NCBI RefSeq assembly: GCF_963678635.1
Contig: NC_087062.1
Location: 10,276,670-10,340,669 of the forward strand
Origin: Symsagittifera roscoffensis
Lineage: Eukaryota; Xenacoelomorpha; Acoela; Convolutidae
Direction of reading: 5' to 3'
DNA length: 64,000 bases
Shown here piece after piece: positions 48,801-57,785 of the stretch; the stretch's first letter is position 1; each line of letters starts with the position of its first letter. A model generated the notes under the pieces. It did not search any database, was not told the origin of the DNA, and saw only the letters and a list, made by a program, of their open reading frames with translations. The translations under genes were made by a program, and so were the position numbers.

Positions 48801-51800
48801 TTTTGTGTCCTACAAAATTACAGACTAAAAAAAAACAATCTTCTCACCTGGCAAAGCACTGAGGAAGTTCTCCCACTCCGTACATGGCAAAGAGATAAGG
48901 AGAGTTCGAGTAGACTCCAAGAGATTCGCAGAACACACGTAGTCTGCTTAAACACTAGAACAGAACAAGTTGCCACCAGTTTTTTTTTCAAACATAAAAT
49001 GTTATCAGCAGCTAAGCTGAGAAACTTAATGCCTAGTTGTTCCGACTTTCGATACGAAAGTAACGGAATATTTTTGCTCGGGGTGGGTTTTTTTTCTTCA
49101 GACAAATTTCGACTTTTTAACTAGCCTTTTTTGACGGAATTTTTTTATATCATTCAAAAGGTATTGTTGTCCTGAGCTTAAATTTGAAAAGATATTTCAC
49201 CTGTGATCATTTTTCGTAAAGTTATGAGGGTTTAAAGATAACCATTTTGGCTAATTTGGGACAATTAACGCGCGTTATATTTCGTGCTATTTTAACGCGT
49301 AAGCGGAGATTTAATCCGTCTTAGAAATCGTGCCAAATTGGTTGAAATAAGCTTATTTGCCATAATTGATTTGTTACAAGGAGCGAAATCTATTCTTTTG
49401 TAGTTTATAGGGCGTGTGGGGGGATGATTTTCATGGAAAAAGTTTCAATTTTTGGATTTTTTTTTCATTTTTTTACGTTCAATTTATTAATGATATTTAT
49501 GTTATTACTGCTCCATAAACCTTAAAAGGCAGTCGGAACATTCAGGGCTTCGCCCTGATACGAGCAGTCTTGTTTCATTTGTACCCGAATGATATCAGCA
49601 GTTTGTATTTTCCTAGTAAAAAAATTCTCTTAAAGAAATCATTTTAAGGATGACATCAATCACAATGAAGCGCTTTCAGTCGTGATTTGAACGACATTTA
49701 AACACTAACAAAAAGTTCTCCCAGCAAAAATTCGTTGTAAAATTTGTCAAAATTAGACAAAAAGCTTTCATTAAGCAATGGAAAACTTATTTTTACTCCG
49801 GAAAAATCAGTATCGAAAGCTTCTTTAGCGCTTCTTTGGCAATGAAAAATTTATGAAAATTTAAAAAAAAAGTTTTTCAGCAAACAAAGTTATTCTGCAG
49901 AAGGCAAAAACGCTTTCTGAAATTTCTGTTTCAATTTTTTATTATATTCATTTATCAAAGATAATTGTTGTCGATTCTGTCCAATTCACTAACGTTTCAG
50001 GCGTTCGTATCACACCACGCACGAAAACCAGATTCGAGGAAAATTCCATGCATCCAAAAACGAACCAACAAAAAATAAGAAAACGATAGACCATTAGAAT
50101 TTTCGAAAAAAGTTTAAATTCGGCTCCTGGCCGGATTCGAACCCATAGCCTTATGCGTTCTAAGCATGTGTGTTACCATTGCATCGAACGATCAAAAATA
50201 TTGTCTACAAGTTGAAATACCCTATATAATCGCAAGAATAAGCTTTATATCAAATCATCGCCGTCTCCATTAAAATAGCCAATATCGGATTTACATTTTC
50301 AGTAGATGCGTCCTTGGCCTGGTAGAGAACATGCATTACTATAATGTGCGCTAGTCTCTCGCTGACTGCATGAACTGTCTGCAGATAAGTCACGAAGGGC
50401 ACTGAGTTCTCTTCTGAAACCAAAATTGTCTATTCAATTAAGTCTATGCAAAAGATTCACGAATGTTGTTGATTCAAACTTTATGTCTAAGTAAAAAAAA
50501 ATGACATGTTAATACTTTGGTTATGCTAGGACTTTCAGAACAAATAGTTGGTTAAGTTTTTGAACACATATAAAAATAATGTACAAAATTATTTTATACA
50601 AAAATTATATAAAAAACTCATTCTACCTTGAGAAAGTGAAACAGTTTCTTCATTCATGCAGAACTCCAGAACTCTCATCATCTGTCGCTTCTCCACCAGT
50701 GAGATCAAACTGTTCTTGAACACATCCGAGCGAGAAGAGGGCACCTGAAGAATAACAGCTATGCAAATAGGGCTAAAATTTTGACAGAGAATTTCCAGGA
50801 AGGCAAATAACCAAAAACAACTGATTTATGGGCTTACACTCAAAATTTTAAATAGGACACTTTTGTCATTTTGTACTTGAACCATAACTGATTCTGTCAA
50901 GGCAGATGCGTTTATGCCAGAAACATTGTATACAACAGCAAAAGAGATCAATTGCTACTCTTAAGTTATTCGAGAGATCGTTATTTCAGCCGACCCCCTA
51001 CCCTGTTTTTAACTTAGCAAACCACTTAATAAAATTGATCCATACTTCTATCTTCATGTTATAAACCAATTCTTTAAAATAGACAAGTAATATAGACAAG
51101 TTCTGTCGTAAATAGTTGAAAACTAGCGCACCTTTTCTCACCTTCTGAAACTTGGAGTGGTAGAGGAAGTTGAGATCGTGAAGTGCGAGGAACTCGCAGT
51201 ATCTACTGGTGGCAGAATCAACCAACAGTTGCACCAGTTGGCCCCTCGCTATCAAAATCTGAACAGCAAAAAGCAAGTTTACTATTTTGCACGTTTTTTT
51301 ATTATCAGAGTGCTAATCACCTTAGATTCTTCGGGATACCAAGATTATCTTTTGACTCTTTCTCAGGCGTAAGCAATTAATTTAAAATTGTGAGTTATAA
51401 GTCAAATATCCATGTGACTATGACTGAACACGAGACAGTCTATTAATACAATCTTCTGAAACACTGTAACCATTCTTTATAATGAAATTCACCTGAACGA
51501 GAGCCCGATCTACTTGAAAATTACTCACCCTTTCAAGAAATTGTTAAGCAATTTTCGACCACTCAGAATGCAGCAATGTTCGAAATATAAATAGAACGCT
51601 TTAGTGTGAATTTACTGCTTTTTTAAAGGGGTGGAAAATTTTTAGTAGATACCGAGTGCATCTAACCTTAGAACAGAGACTGATATTGAATCTGTTTCCA
51701 TATTTATCTAAGTCATCCAAGAGTTCTTCTTTCTGCTCTCTAGTCAAACTAAACACTTCAGAATTGGTGACGCTGTCACTGCTTGTGGCATTGGGTTCTA

Positions 51801-53248
51801 AATCTTGGTCTATGTTCTCCTGATTATCATCACTCTGTATGTCTTTTCGATTTTCCCTGGAAAACAATGGTTGAATGTTTAAGGAGCTTGACGTCAAATG
51901 ACCAAGCAAAAGCAGTATCTTGTTCCTCAGTTCATAGTTGAATTGATCTGTATGCACTAGGGGACGAATTAGGAGAGAATTTTATCAGCAAATCAGGATT
52001 TCGACCCCTCCCCTCACCGTCCAAAGGGTCTCGTTAGCTAATACTTAACGAACCCCATTTTTGCGGGGCCAAACCTGTTTTTTTAAGGGACAGAGCGGGA
52101 CAATAAAATCCAATTGATTCCAAATGAAAACATTCAAAATTAGAGCACATTTCTCTATAACTTCCATAGTGCCAAAAAAAATTGTGCCCGTCGGTCTTTT
52201 TAGCGGTGAAGGAGAGCCCGCAACATCAATTAAGTCAAGTTTAAAAGATGATCGCCAAAAACAATTATGAAAAATTTGAAAATTTGGCTAGAGTTTAAAT
52301 TTGCTATCGTTTAACAAGGCTACTCACTTCGAAAAACTCCAGTATGATATGTCTGTTATATTGGGAGATACGATTTGAGGTATTTCGAAGGCAATTTCGT
52401 CTTTCTGCAAAGACACTGGTTGAGAGTTCGTCTCCATCTGGTATTCTGATGCCTGTCACAACAATCAATCATTTGTTAAGCTAAGAAGTTAAATGCATCG
52501 AATTTACTACAAAAATTGATAAAAAACTGCTGAATGAAGAGCATCGGTCATGATAAGAAGAAACAATTTGGTTTTTGCAGCCCTGTGGTATTATGGCGAT
52601 AAGAATTCTTACCGAGCGCTTTCCCAACCATTCTATCAGATTACGCACTGAAAATGTAGCCCAATCTCCCCCGTAGAAGTTGTTTCTAGCAAAAATAAGC
52701 AACTCTTTAAACGTGATTTTGACGAAACAAGAAGCCGCATTTGAAATATTGATTTTGTAAAAAAAATCAGTCGCAGTCATATTTCGTAAAAAATAAGCCA
52801 TCTGTTTGTTTCAGTAGTAACTCCAAATTAGTTCGAAAAAAACTTCACTTGCTTACCGATCCAATACAACAACTGATTTGCCAATTCTTGAGCACGCAGC
52901 ACCAACAATACTTTCGACAAGCCCTACAAGAAAATAGATTAATATCAACAACTAATCAATTGTGCGTAGCGAATTGTCGATTTATAATAAAGCCAGTAGA
53001 TGTTTGGAAAACATCAACTAATTAATTGCGCGTATGAATTGTCAATTCCTAATAGAGCCAGTAAATGTTTTTTTTTTATATTCTACTACGAAAACATAGT
53101 TCTACGTAAGCAAAAACTTCGAGGCTCTTCGAAGATTTCAAAGAAAAAATTAAGCCAAAGATTTATAAAAACTGTTTGTCATGAAAAACAATTTATATTC
53201 ACCTGTTCCTAGAATGAGGACTTCGCAGTTGGAAGGAAAATCCTCCAT
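42859..53248 (-). CDS. CHM: Rab escort protein (REP; Rab geranylgeranyltransferase component A), 15 exons
   Basis: REP binds newly made Rab GTPases, presents them to Rab geranylgeranyltransferase and delivers them to membranes. Exons (descending): 53,248-53,203; 52,923-52,857; 52,685-52,613; 52,452-52,328; 51,856-51,667; 51,258-51,142; 50,744-50,627; 50,413-50,295; 48,954-48,848; 48,221-47,973; 45,432-45,368; 45,274-45,182; 44,820-44,719; 43,475-43,330; 43,083-42,859. All have GT/AG borders and join in one frame of 613 codons plus TGA. Key segments: CEVLILGTGLVESIVGAACS with VVVLDR (dinucleotide-binding start), NNFYGGDWATFS, YGNRFNISLCSK, SPYLFAMYGVGELPQCFAR, MNAIFGGVFIL, and near the end VTSGPDSELGFD and IFPNEEFLPRAPDPSDVII. 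All match REP/GDI landmarks in order, and the length is near the family norm of ~650. The ATG at 53,246-53,248 gives the usual short N-terminus; the acidic C-terminus is typical of REP. The exon 11/12 junction has two acceptors 4 bases apart, and a short conserved segment before exon 13 was not found. Confidence 0.9.
43670..44117 (+). repeat. ~450-bp intronic repeat, copy 1 (inverted partner at 49,122)
   Basis: Runs from AAACAAGACTGCTCGTATCA to CCGTCAAAAAAGGC in an intron of the REP gene and matches 49,122-49,577 in opposite orientation. It has a GGGCGCAGCCC hairpin near one end and no ORF. Probably a non-autonomous transposable element; termini not determined. Confidence 0.75.
44237..44653. 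mobile_element. MITE-like element with 12-bp terminal inverted repeats
   Basis: AAGAGTAATGAA at 44,237-44,248 pairs perfectly with TTCATTACTCTT at 44,642-44,653. The interior has no transposase. Internal words (CCGCTGGGAAATCT, AATTCCACTTTCGAA, TGCGCCATTT) recur at 45,835-46,326 and partly at 46,430-46,620. Lies in a REP intron. Confidence 0.7.
45835..46326. mobile_element. Second member of the same MITE-like family
   Basis: Starts CAAAGCCAATGAACG and ends CGTTCATTGACTCTTT, an imperfect inverted repeat of the same type. The interior matches 44,237-44,653 in the same order and orientation, with many differences. The minus ORF 45,899-46,111 falls inside it and is not a gene. Confidence 0.6.
46430..46620. 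repeat. Truncated third member of the MITE-like family
   Basis: Shares TTTATGATTGACAATC, ACCCAAGTTGAGAAAACTG and GATTCACGTTTTTTCGTGCC with the two copies to the left. No matching ends seen. Confidence 0.5.
46798..46833. repeat. Small hairpin with 12-bp arms
   Basis: TTTTTTTACACT pairs with AGTGTAAAAAAA around a 12-base loop (GAGGCGAAGCGT). A partial third copy (GCGTAGTGTAGAAAAAA) follows. It lies in the long REP intron; function not evident. Confidence 0.6.
47500..47612 (-). mobile_element. Fragment of the tRNA-related dispersed repeat
   Basis: AAAGTCTAGTACCCGATTGC and CTTATCGCACGGGTAA match the end of the repeat at 58,530-58,835 and 62,342-62,640. The tRNA-like middle is absent here. Confidence 0.6.
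49122..49577 (-). repeat. ~450-bp intronic repeat, copy 2
   Basis: Reverse-complement relative of 43,670-44,117, starting GCCTTTTTTGACGG and ending GCAGTCTTGTTT, with scattered differences. With its partner it could let the REP pre-mRNA fold back over about 5 kb of introns and exons 9-13. Confidence 0.75.
50118..50196 (-). mobile_element. tRNA-derived SINE head (Ser-like anticodon loop)
   Basis: On the minus strand GATGCAATGGTAACACAC resembles an A box/D arm, ATGC-TTAGAAC-GCAT forms an anticodon arm with AGA in the anticodon position, and GGGTTCGAATCC is a perfect B box. The T and acceptor stems are imperfect and there is no long variable arm, so this is a tRNA-derived repeat rather than a functional tRNA-Ser gene. 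Lies in a REP intron. Confidence 0.6.
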
Positions 53249-53262
53249 TCCGTCCAAGAACA

Positions 53263-53860
53263 ACTGAAATGGACACAAAGAAGGCTAGTTGAGTATTACG
53301 ACCCATTGTAAAATTAAAATAAAACTGTTTTATTTTTACAATTTTCTGTACGGGAGCATGAGCAGCCGAAGTTGTTTTTTAATCTCAAAAATTTTTATGA
53401 TATAGCTGAATTTTAAAAAATATTTGTACGGCCATGAAGCAGGAAATCTGCATTTAATAATCGATAGTGAGCAGACAAACTTTACTACATCCAAATCCGT
53501 ACGCAACAAGGATAGGCGGTTAGTTTGCAAGTAGCACAGAATGTTTCGACCATAGTATTAAACCCAGAGGTCAAGCAGAGCGTCCCACAACTTGCGATAC
53601 AAAAATGAACAACTATAATTAAAATCAAACGGAACAACTAAATTGAAAAAAAAACTTCAAACAACGGTTTGTTATTAAAAATTGCAACAAAAGTCCAAAA
53701 TATCCGAAAAAAAACTACTTGCAGATTGAAAACTATACAAGGAGCTTTCGGAATGGTAGATAGAAGCCGAGTGTTCAAAAAAGTCCTGTCAGCGGAATTA
53801 AGCCGACAAAAATGAGCACACTGACAATAATCTAAATTAGCCGAAACTTTTCAGATTGCT
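53263..53860. other. Region upstream of the REP start, no gene seen
   Basis: AT-rich. An acceptor-like TTTCAG at 53,264 sits just upstream of the ATG, so a non-coding first exon further upstream is possible. No TATA box that I would trust. Confidence 0.3.
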
Positions 53861-53865
53861 AAAGA

Positions 53866-53945
53866 GGTCTCGACTGGGATCGAACTACCGGGCTTTGCGG
53901 TCTCAAGCATGTGGTTCACAGCAACTTGGAAGAAAGCTGAACCGG
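53866..53945 (-). mobile_element. tRNA-derived SINE head (GAG in the anticodon position)
   Basis: The minus strand reads AAGTTGCTGTGAACCACATG, then an anticodon-arm-like TGC-TTGAGAC-CGCA, then GTAGTTCGATCCCAG as a B-box-like T arm. Stems are imperfect. Lies just outside the PLE 3' pseudo-LTR. Confidence 0.5.
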
Positions 53946-53991
53946 CAAAAATAAACAGATGGATGATAGTCAGTAAAAGCACAAAATAAGA

Positions 53992-54310
53992 ATTTTTTAA
54001 AATTGTTAATTCAAACGTTTTCGCACATTTTGTGCATCGTCAGGATATAAAATTTTTTATTTACAATAAAATGATCAAAGATCATGTATGAAATTCAAAA
54101 AGAACATGTTAGAATTTTTTAACCAATCACATTCTTACATCTGTTATTACGTAATCATTATTTCATCGATTATGACAATTTGCATACTTTTTTGTTACTT
54201 GAGTCATAATTTTTCGATTTGATGTTTTAGCCAAACTGACATGTCAGTTTATTTTTTCAAAAATTGCAATTTTTAGTCATGTTTAAACATGTACTATAAT
54301 TTTAATGTCA
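53992..54310 (-). repeat. Penelope-like element pseudo-LTR (3' copy)
   Basis: This 319-bp block is repeated in direct orientation at 57,786-58,106 with few differences. It includes the last codons of the PLE reading frame (stop at 54,294-54,296) and the 3' untranslated end. Direct pseudo-LTRs made by partial head-to-tail copies are typical of PLEs. It carries the hammerhead-like core at 54,016-54,043. Confidence 0.85.
54016..54043 (-). ncRNA. Hammerhead-ribozyme-like core, 3' pseudo-LTR
   Basis: On the minus strand the order is CTGACGA (matching the hammerhead CUGANGA box), a short stem GCAC/GTGC around an AAAAT loop, then GAAAACG (the GAAA box). PLEs are known to carry hammerhead motifs in their pseudo-LTRs, which supports the reading. 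I could not place stem III and the cleavage site convincingly, and one unpaired U precedes stem II, so activity is unproven. Confidence 0.5.
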
Positions 54311-55147
54311 GCTCCCTGCTCCTGAACTCCTCGCGCGTGTTAATTCTGGGGCGTTCTTTCCAAATATGTAAGGCCTCCAGAGTGAGGAGTTTCTGTATGT
54401 TACTTGATTGATCTATAATCTCAGACTTAAGCTCAGCGCTCTTACCATCCGTCACATTCTCTCAAATGTTGCCCTTCTGGCGAATCTTCCTTGTGATGCT
54501 CTTCAATCCGCGTGGTCAAATGCCGGACCGTTTGTCCAACATAGGTGGAATTACATCCACTACATGTGGGCTTGTAGACCACTCTGGATTTCAAATCTTT
54601 CGCAAAGGGAGATTTAAGGGACGGTAGGCAAGTCTTGAGCTTTCTCGCAGTAAATATCACTTGGGCTCCGGCGTTTTGACGCAGTTTGGCAGCAAACCAC
54701 TCCGATGCATTACCCCGGTATTGTAATGTTATAATGGGTGCACTGACCTTTAAAGGATCTTCCTTGACTGATGTTACCGTTGTTCGTGTGTCAGTTTTTC
54801 GGTCGATGATCTTATTCAACGTTCTTAATACGACACCATCTGACCATTTTTCAGGGTATTGATTATCCACCCATTGTTCTTTATTAATCTTCATTGCCTT
54901 GTCAAAGTTTTCCCATGTTGATGTACTTCTAAAAATCCGATGAACAGTACCCTCAACTACATTGCGTTTATATTGCAATGGAGCGCAGCTTCTGAAGTTA
55001 AGGATAGTCCCAGTATCCGTTGGTTTTTGATACCATCCACATGTTACCTTTTTTCGTGAGTCCACATTAATGTTCAAATCTAGAAAGGCTAAGTCTCCGT
55101 TCGAATCCGGATTTTCGATAGTGAATTGTAAGTTGGGGTGGAGCTCA
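54294..55147 (-). CDS. PLE RT thumb region and GIY-YIG endonuclease
   Basis: Starts in ELHPNLQFTIENP and DLAFLDLNINV (RT thumb side), then GWYQKPTDTGTILNF and a linker. The nuclease follows at 54,600-54,447: SRVVYKPTCSGCNSTYVGQT and RHLTTRIEEH, matching GIY-YIG with its Arg and Glu/His region and the CxxC seen in PLE nucleases. The 211-codon open piece (55,077-54,442) stops at 54,442. One base shift near 54,455 restores a frame reading ELKSEIIDQSSN and LTLEALHIWKERPRINTREE to the stop at 54,294, the expected C-terminal end. The domain order (nuclease last) is that of canonical Penelope/Neptune-type elements. Confidence 0.85.
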
Positions 55148-55600
55148 TTAGCTGCTTTTATCTGGATCCCTCTTTACCGTCCTCACTATATCATCTACAT
55201 ATCTTAGGAACGCTTTGACATTTTCTGTTGGTTTTTCTTGATCTCGCTGCTCTTTACATCTCTTACAATACCAAACCATTTCTGAGATTTGCTCATATTC
55301 TTTGTCTGATACATTACTACACTTTAAATGGTACCAATTTAAACAAGCTTCGCATTCGATCCCCTTACTTCTGTATGTTACCCTCCGCTCGCAATCAGGG
55401 CATAGGCCATTCCGGTTTTCATTTAGCTGTGTCAACGCAGGTACTTCCTTCATTAATGCATATTCGTACTCCTTTAGCCATAAATTGGCAAGAATGACAG
55501 CAAGGGATGCATCCATTGCCAGCCCATCCTTTTGTACGTACCATAAACCATTGCATTTGAAGTGCACCTTACTTACAGCCATGTTCAACAATTTCTTCAT
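55148..55600 (-). CDS. PLE RT motif B, inserted PHD finger, and YVDD motif C
   Basis: Continuation of the RT in a shifted frame. Residues 21-29 read YVQKDGLAM (motif B; the usual Gly after AM is Asp), then ILANLWLKEYE. Residues 67-115 form a full C4HC3 PHD finger: Cys67, 70, 83, 86, His91, Cys94, 112, 115, with Trp110 two before Cys112 as is usual. YVDD (134-137), the catalytic motif C, follows at once. In ordinary PLEs the B-C interval is roughly 25-30 residues; here it is about 100. PHD fingers typically bind histone H3 tails and occur in ORF1 of some CR1 elements. A 1-nt shift near 55,155 returns to the upstream frame. Confidence 0.85.
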   Translation of the reverse strand: MKKLLNMAVSKVHFKCNGLWYVQKDGLAMDASLAVILANLWLKEYEYALMKEVPALTQLNENRNGLCPDCERRVTYRSKGIECEACLNWYHLKCSNVSDKEYEQISEMVWYCKRCKEQRDQEKPTENVKAFLRYVDDIVRTVKRDPDKSS

Positions 55601-56887
55601 AGTTTAGGAGGACTAGTTTGTTCGTACAGTTTCCTCAGTGCTATATCTATTGCCTCCTTTAGTGGGACATTAGTGTACAAACTTTTGACATCCCGGGAGA
55701 TAATACTCTCATTATAGTCTAGATCTATGTTCTCTATGATCTCCCGAGCCATTTGTGTGTTTGTCTCAATGTTTGCCCCCTCAATGTTGTCAAAAAATTT
55801 GGCCAAAGTTTTATTTAGATGTTCATATGAGCTCCCTGGCACTGACAGTACGGGACGGAGAGGGGTTCCTTTCTTATGTACTTTAGCCAATCCATATAAT
55901 CGAGCTGGCTGCCCTCCCGTGGACCTAAGCCTACTATACAGTGCCTCATCGATCTCATCTTTCTTTTTCATGGCCAACAGTTCTTTGTTGATGTCTTTCT
56001 CAATTTTCATAACAACACTATCAGTTAAACCTGGTTTTTTGCTAAATTGTTCCGATTGCAGCAGCTCAGTTAGTTTAGCCTCATATGTCGTTTTCTTCAT
56101 TACACAGAAGCCAACACCTTTATCGAATGGGACTGCCAAGAGACCATTGTCCTTCAAATACTTCCTGGCTTTCTCAATACCTCTATCCGACGGTGTTTGC
56201 CGCACACGTTTAGCGTATGATTTTGCAGCAGCTTCAATTTCACATAATTTTTCACCTGGTACCTTTTGCGATTTAAGCTCAGATAAAAAATTATCAATGT
56301 CCGCAAGAAAGTGAAGTTCATTGAAACGATCCCTCACCGGTTGCTTTGGGCCAAAACCTAACACTTCATGAACCCACTTGGGTAGCTCAATGCCATCTAG
56401 TGCTCTGACCGATTTGTCATTCACTTTCATTAACGGTCTGTCCTGCCGCTCTGCTAGCTTTTTTAACTTCTTGTCATGTCTATCCTTGATGTCATGGATA
56501 GCAATTCTAGCCTGGAGCTTTAGATAAAATGCTATTGAGGGCCACCATTGTTCATCTATCCCTCTCCGCACTACCTCTCTTGCCTTAGCTAGATCATCGT
56601 CTATCTTCTTCTCTTCTGACCTTGCCTGATTTATCTCTGTTCTTAGGAGTTTTAATTGAAAACTATGCACCGCTTGGTCCGAAAAAACCCCATTTTCTGG
56701 CACCCGAAATCTCAAAAAATCTGGTATTATGTCATTGCTTTGACATTTCCGTAAAAACTTCAAGCGATGGAAATTGCTGTTTAATTTATTTGAATACTTC
56801 AGGTAAATCAAAACTAATTTCCAAGTTTGTTTTTTCCTGAGTATCCATCTCAGCATCGGTGGGGGCAAAACTACGGCGGTCATTATT
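55597..56887 (-). CDS. PLE reverse transcriptase, N-terminal and fingers/palm A part
   Basis: Reads through a helical, charged N-terminal extension, then WVHEVLGFGPKQPVRDRFNE, PFDKGVGFCVMKKTTYE, ARLYGLAKVHKKGTPLRPVL (the RT core start typical of PLEs) and SRDVKSLYTNVPLKEAI (motif A with catalytic Asp). It ends in a premature stop at 55,597 caused by a 1-nt shift; the RT continues in another frame at 55,600. The ORF could start at its own ATG (56,904), but that lies inside the predicted intron, so splicing from exon 1 is the better reading. Confidence 0.85.
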
Positions 56888-56955
56888 CTGCAAGCCACGA
56901 GCACTTAAACTCATGCGGCTCTCAGCAGGATAATTCACACAGTAGATTCACTTAC
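56888..56955 (-). other. Predicted 68-nt intron in the PLE reading frame
   Basis: Minus-strand donor GG|GTAAGTG and acceptor GCTTGCAG|AATAATGACC. Joining 56,956 to 56,887 gives ATT GGA ATA ATG ACC, which keeps the frame of the downstream RT ORF exactly. Introns inside PLEs are known in invertebrates. Confidence 0.7.
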
Positions 56956-57593
56956 CCAATCCGCGCCCTTTCAGCCGATGGTAGAGAGACGTCAGTCGTT
57001 GTTTCCTCTCTGCGTGCCTTCGCCTTGCGTCGTCCTTGTGATGGTTTCTGAGTCCGCGCTCTTATCTTTGAGAATATCCCGGGCAAGTTCTCTCTATGTG
57101 TCAGCACAACTCGCAATGACTTCAACTCAAGTTCGCTCGATTGATGAACTTCCAGGTATTGTCTCACCAAAGCGGGATCCTGCCTCTTGCCTCTCGAGAT
57201 CAATTTCGTTGTTGGGACTATCAAGATCCCTGTACGCATCAGAGAATCAAAGATATCTGTCGTTCTGGTTCTTCTGCAATATATAATCGCCTTAAACCGA
57301 TGTCGCTTTGATTGCAAATACGAAATTAAATCGTCCAGAGGATAAAGCGTGTTGGCATTGGTTCGGTGTTTCGACAAACTGTTATTCAATACGTCGTGCC
57401 AAAGAATTATCTCCTTGTCCACCAGAGGATGCTCTTCCAGAAGAGTCTGTAAATTTTGTCTCTTCCTCACGGTATGAGGATTCAGCGATAATCCCGATTC
57501 AGCGTATACCAGTTCGTCCAGTTCCGCTTTCTCTGCTGGTCGTAAGGTATTCAAGCTATGAAATAGAGAGCTTGCAGCTACAACCCATGCCAT
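56956..57593 (-). CDS. PLE exon 1: N-terminal domain of unknown function
   Basis: ATG at 57,593 opens 212 codons, then GG at 56,956 abuts a consensus donor GTAAGT; without splicing the frame stops at once (TAA 56,952-56,954). The domain has AESGLSLNPHTVRKRQNL (31-48), IILWHDVLNNSLSKH (62-76), KAIIYCRRTRTTDIFDSL (101-118), GILIVPTTKLIS (122-133) and a basic tail (174-195) that could be a nuclear signal. The alternating beta/alpha pattern with a Ser-containing loop followed by an HD..NN motif recalls an SGNH-like layout, but that is speculation. I recognise no named domain. It joins the RT exon in frame. Confidence 0.65.
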
Positions 57594-57785
57594 TTTAACT
57601 CAAATGTAAGAAAACTCATTGTTAAGATGAGAAAAGAAAAAATAAAAATTAAGACTATTCTGAGAAAAATAAAAATGATCTAAAAATATTTTGTTTGTAT
57701 TTTTACAACAAACTTTTTAATCTATCATTCACTCTTCGCCGAGGTTATTTTTTTTTCTTCAAAATTTAACAAAAAGTAGAATAAA
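57594..57785 (-). other. PLE 5' untranslated leader
   Basis: 192 AT-rich bases between the 5' pseudo-LTR and the first ATG; no ORF or clear promoter word. Confidence 0.5.

Noticed and set aside
48765-49124. Plus-strand 119-codon ORF
   Set aside because: It overlaps REP exon 9 in antisense and runs into the inverted ~450-bp repeat; no domain seen.
50118-50196. Functional tRNA-Ser(AGA) gene on the minus strand
   Set aside because: The anticodon arm and B box are good, but the T stem has mismatches, the long variable arm of tRNA-Ser is missing, the acceptor stem does not pair, and similar imperfect copies occur nearby. A tRNA-derived SINE fits better.
55727-56314. Plus-strand 195-codon ORF
   Set aside because: Shadow of the PLE RT coding strand; Ser/Phe-rich with no motif.
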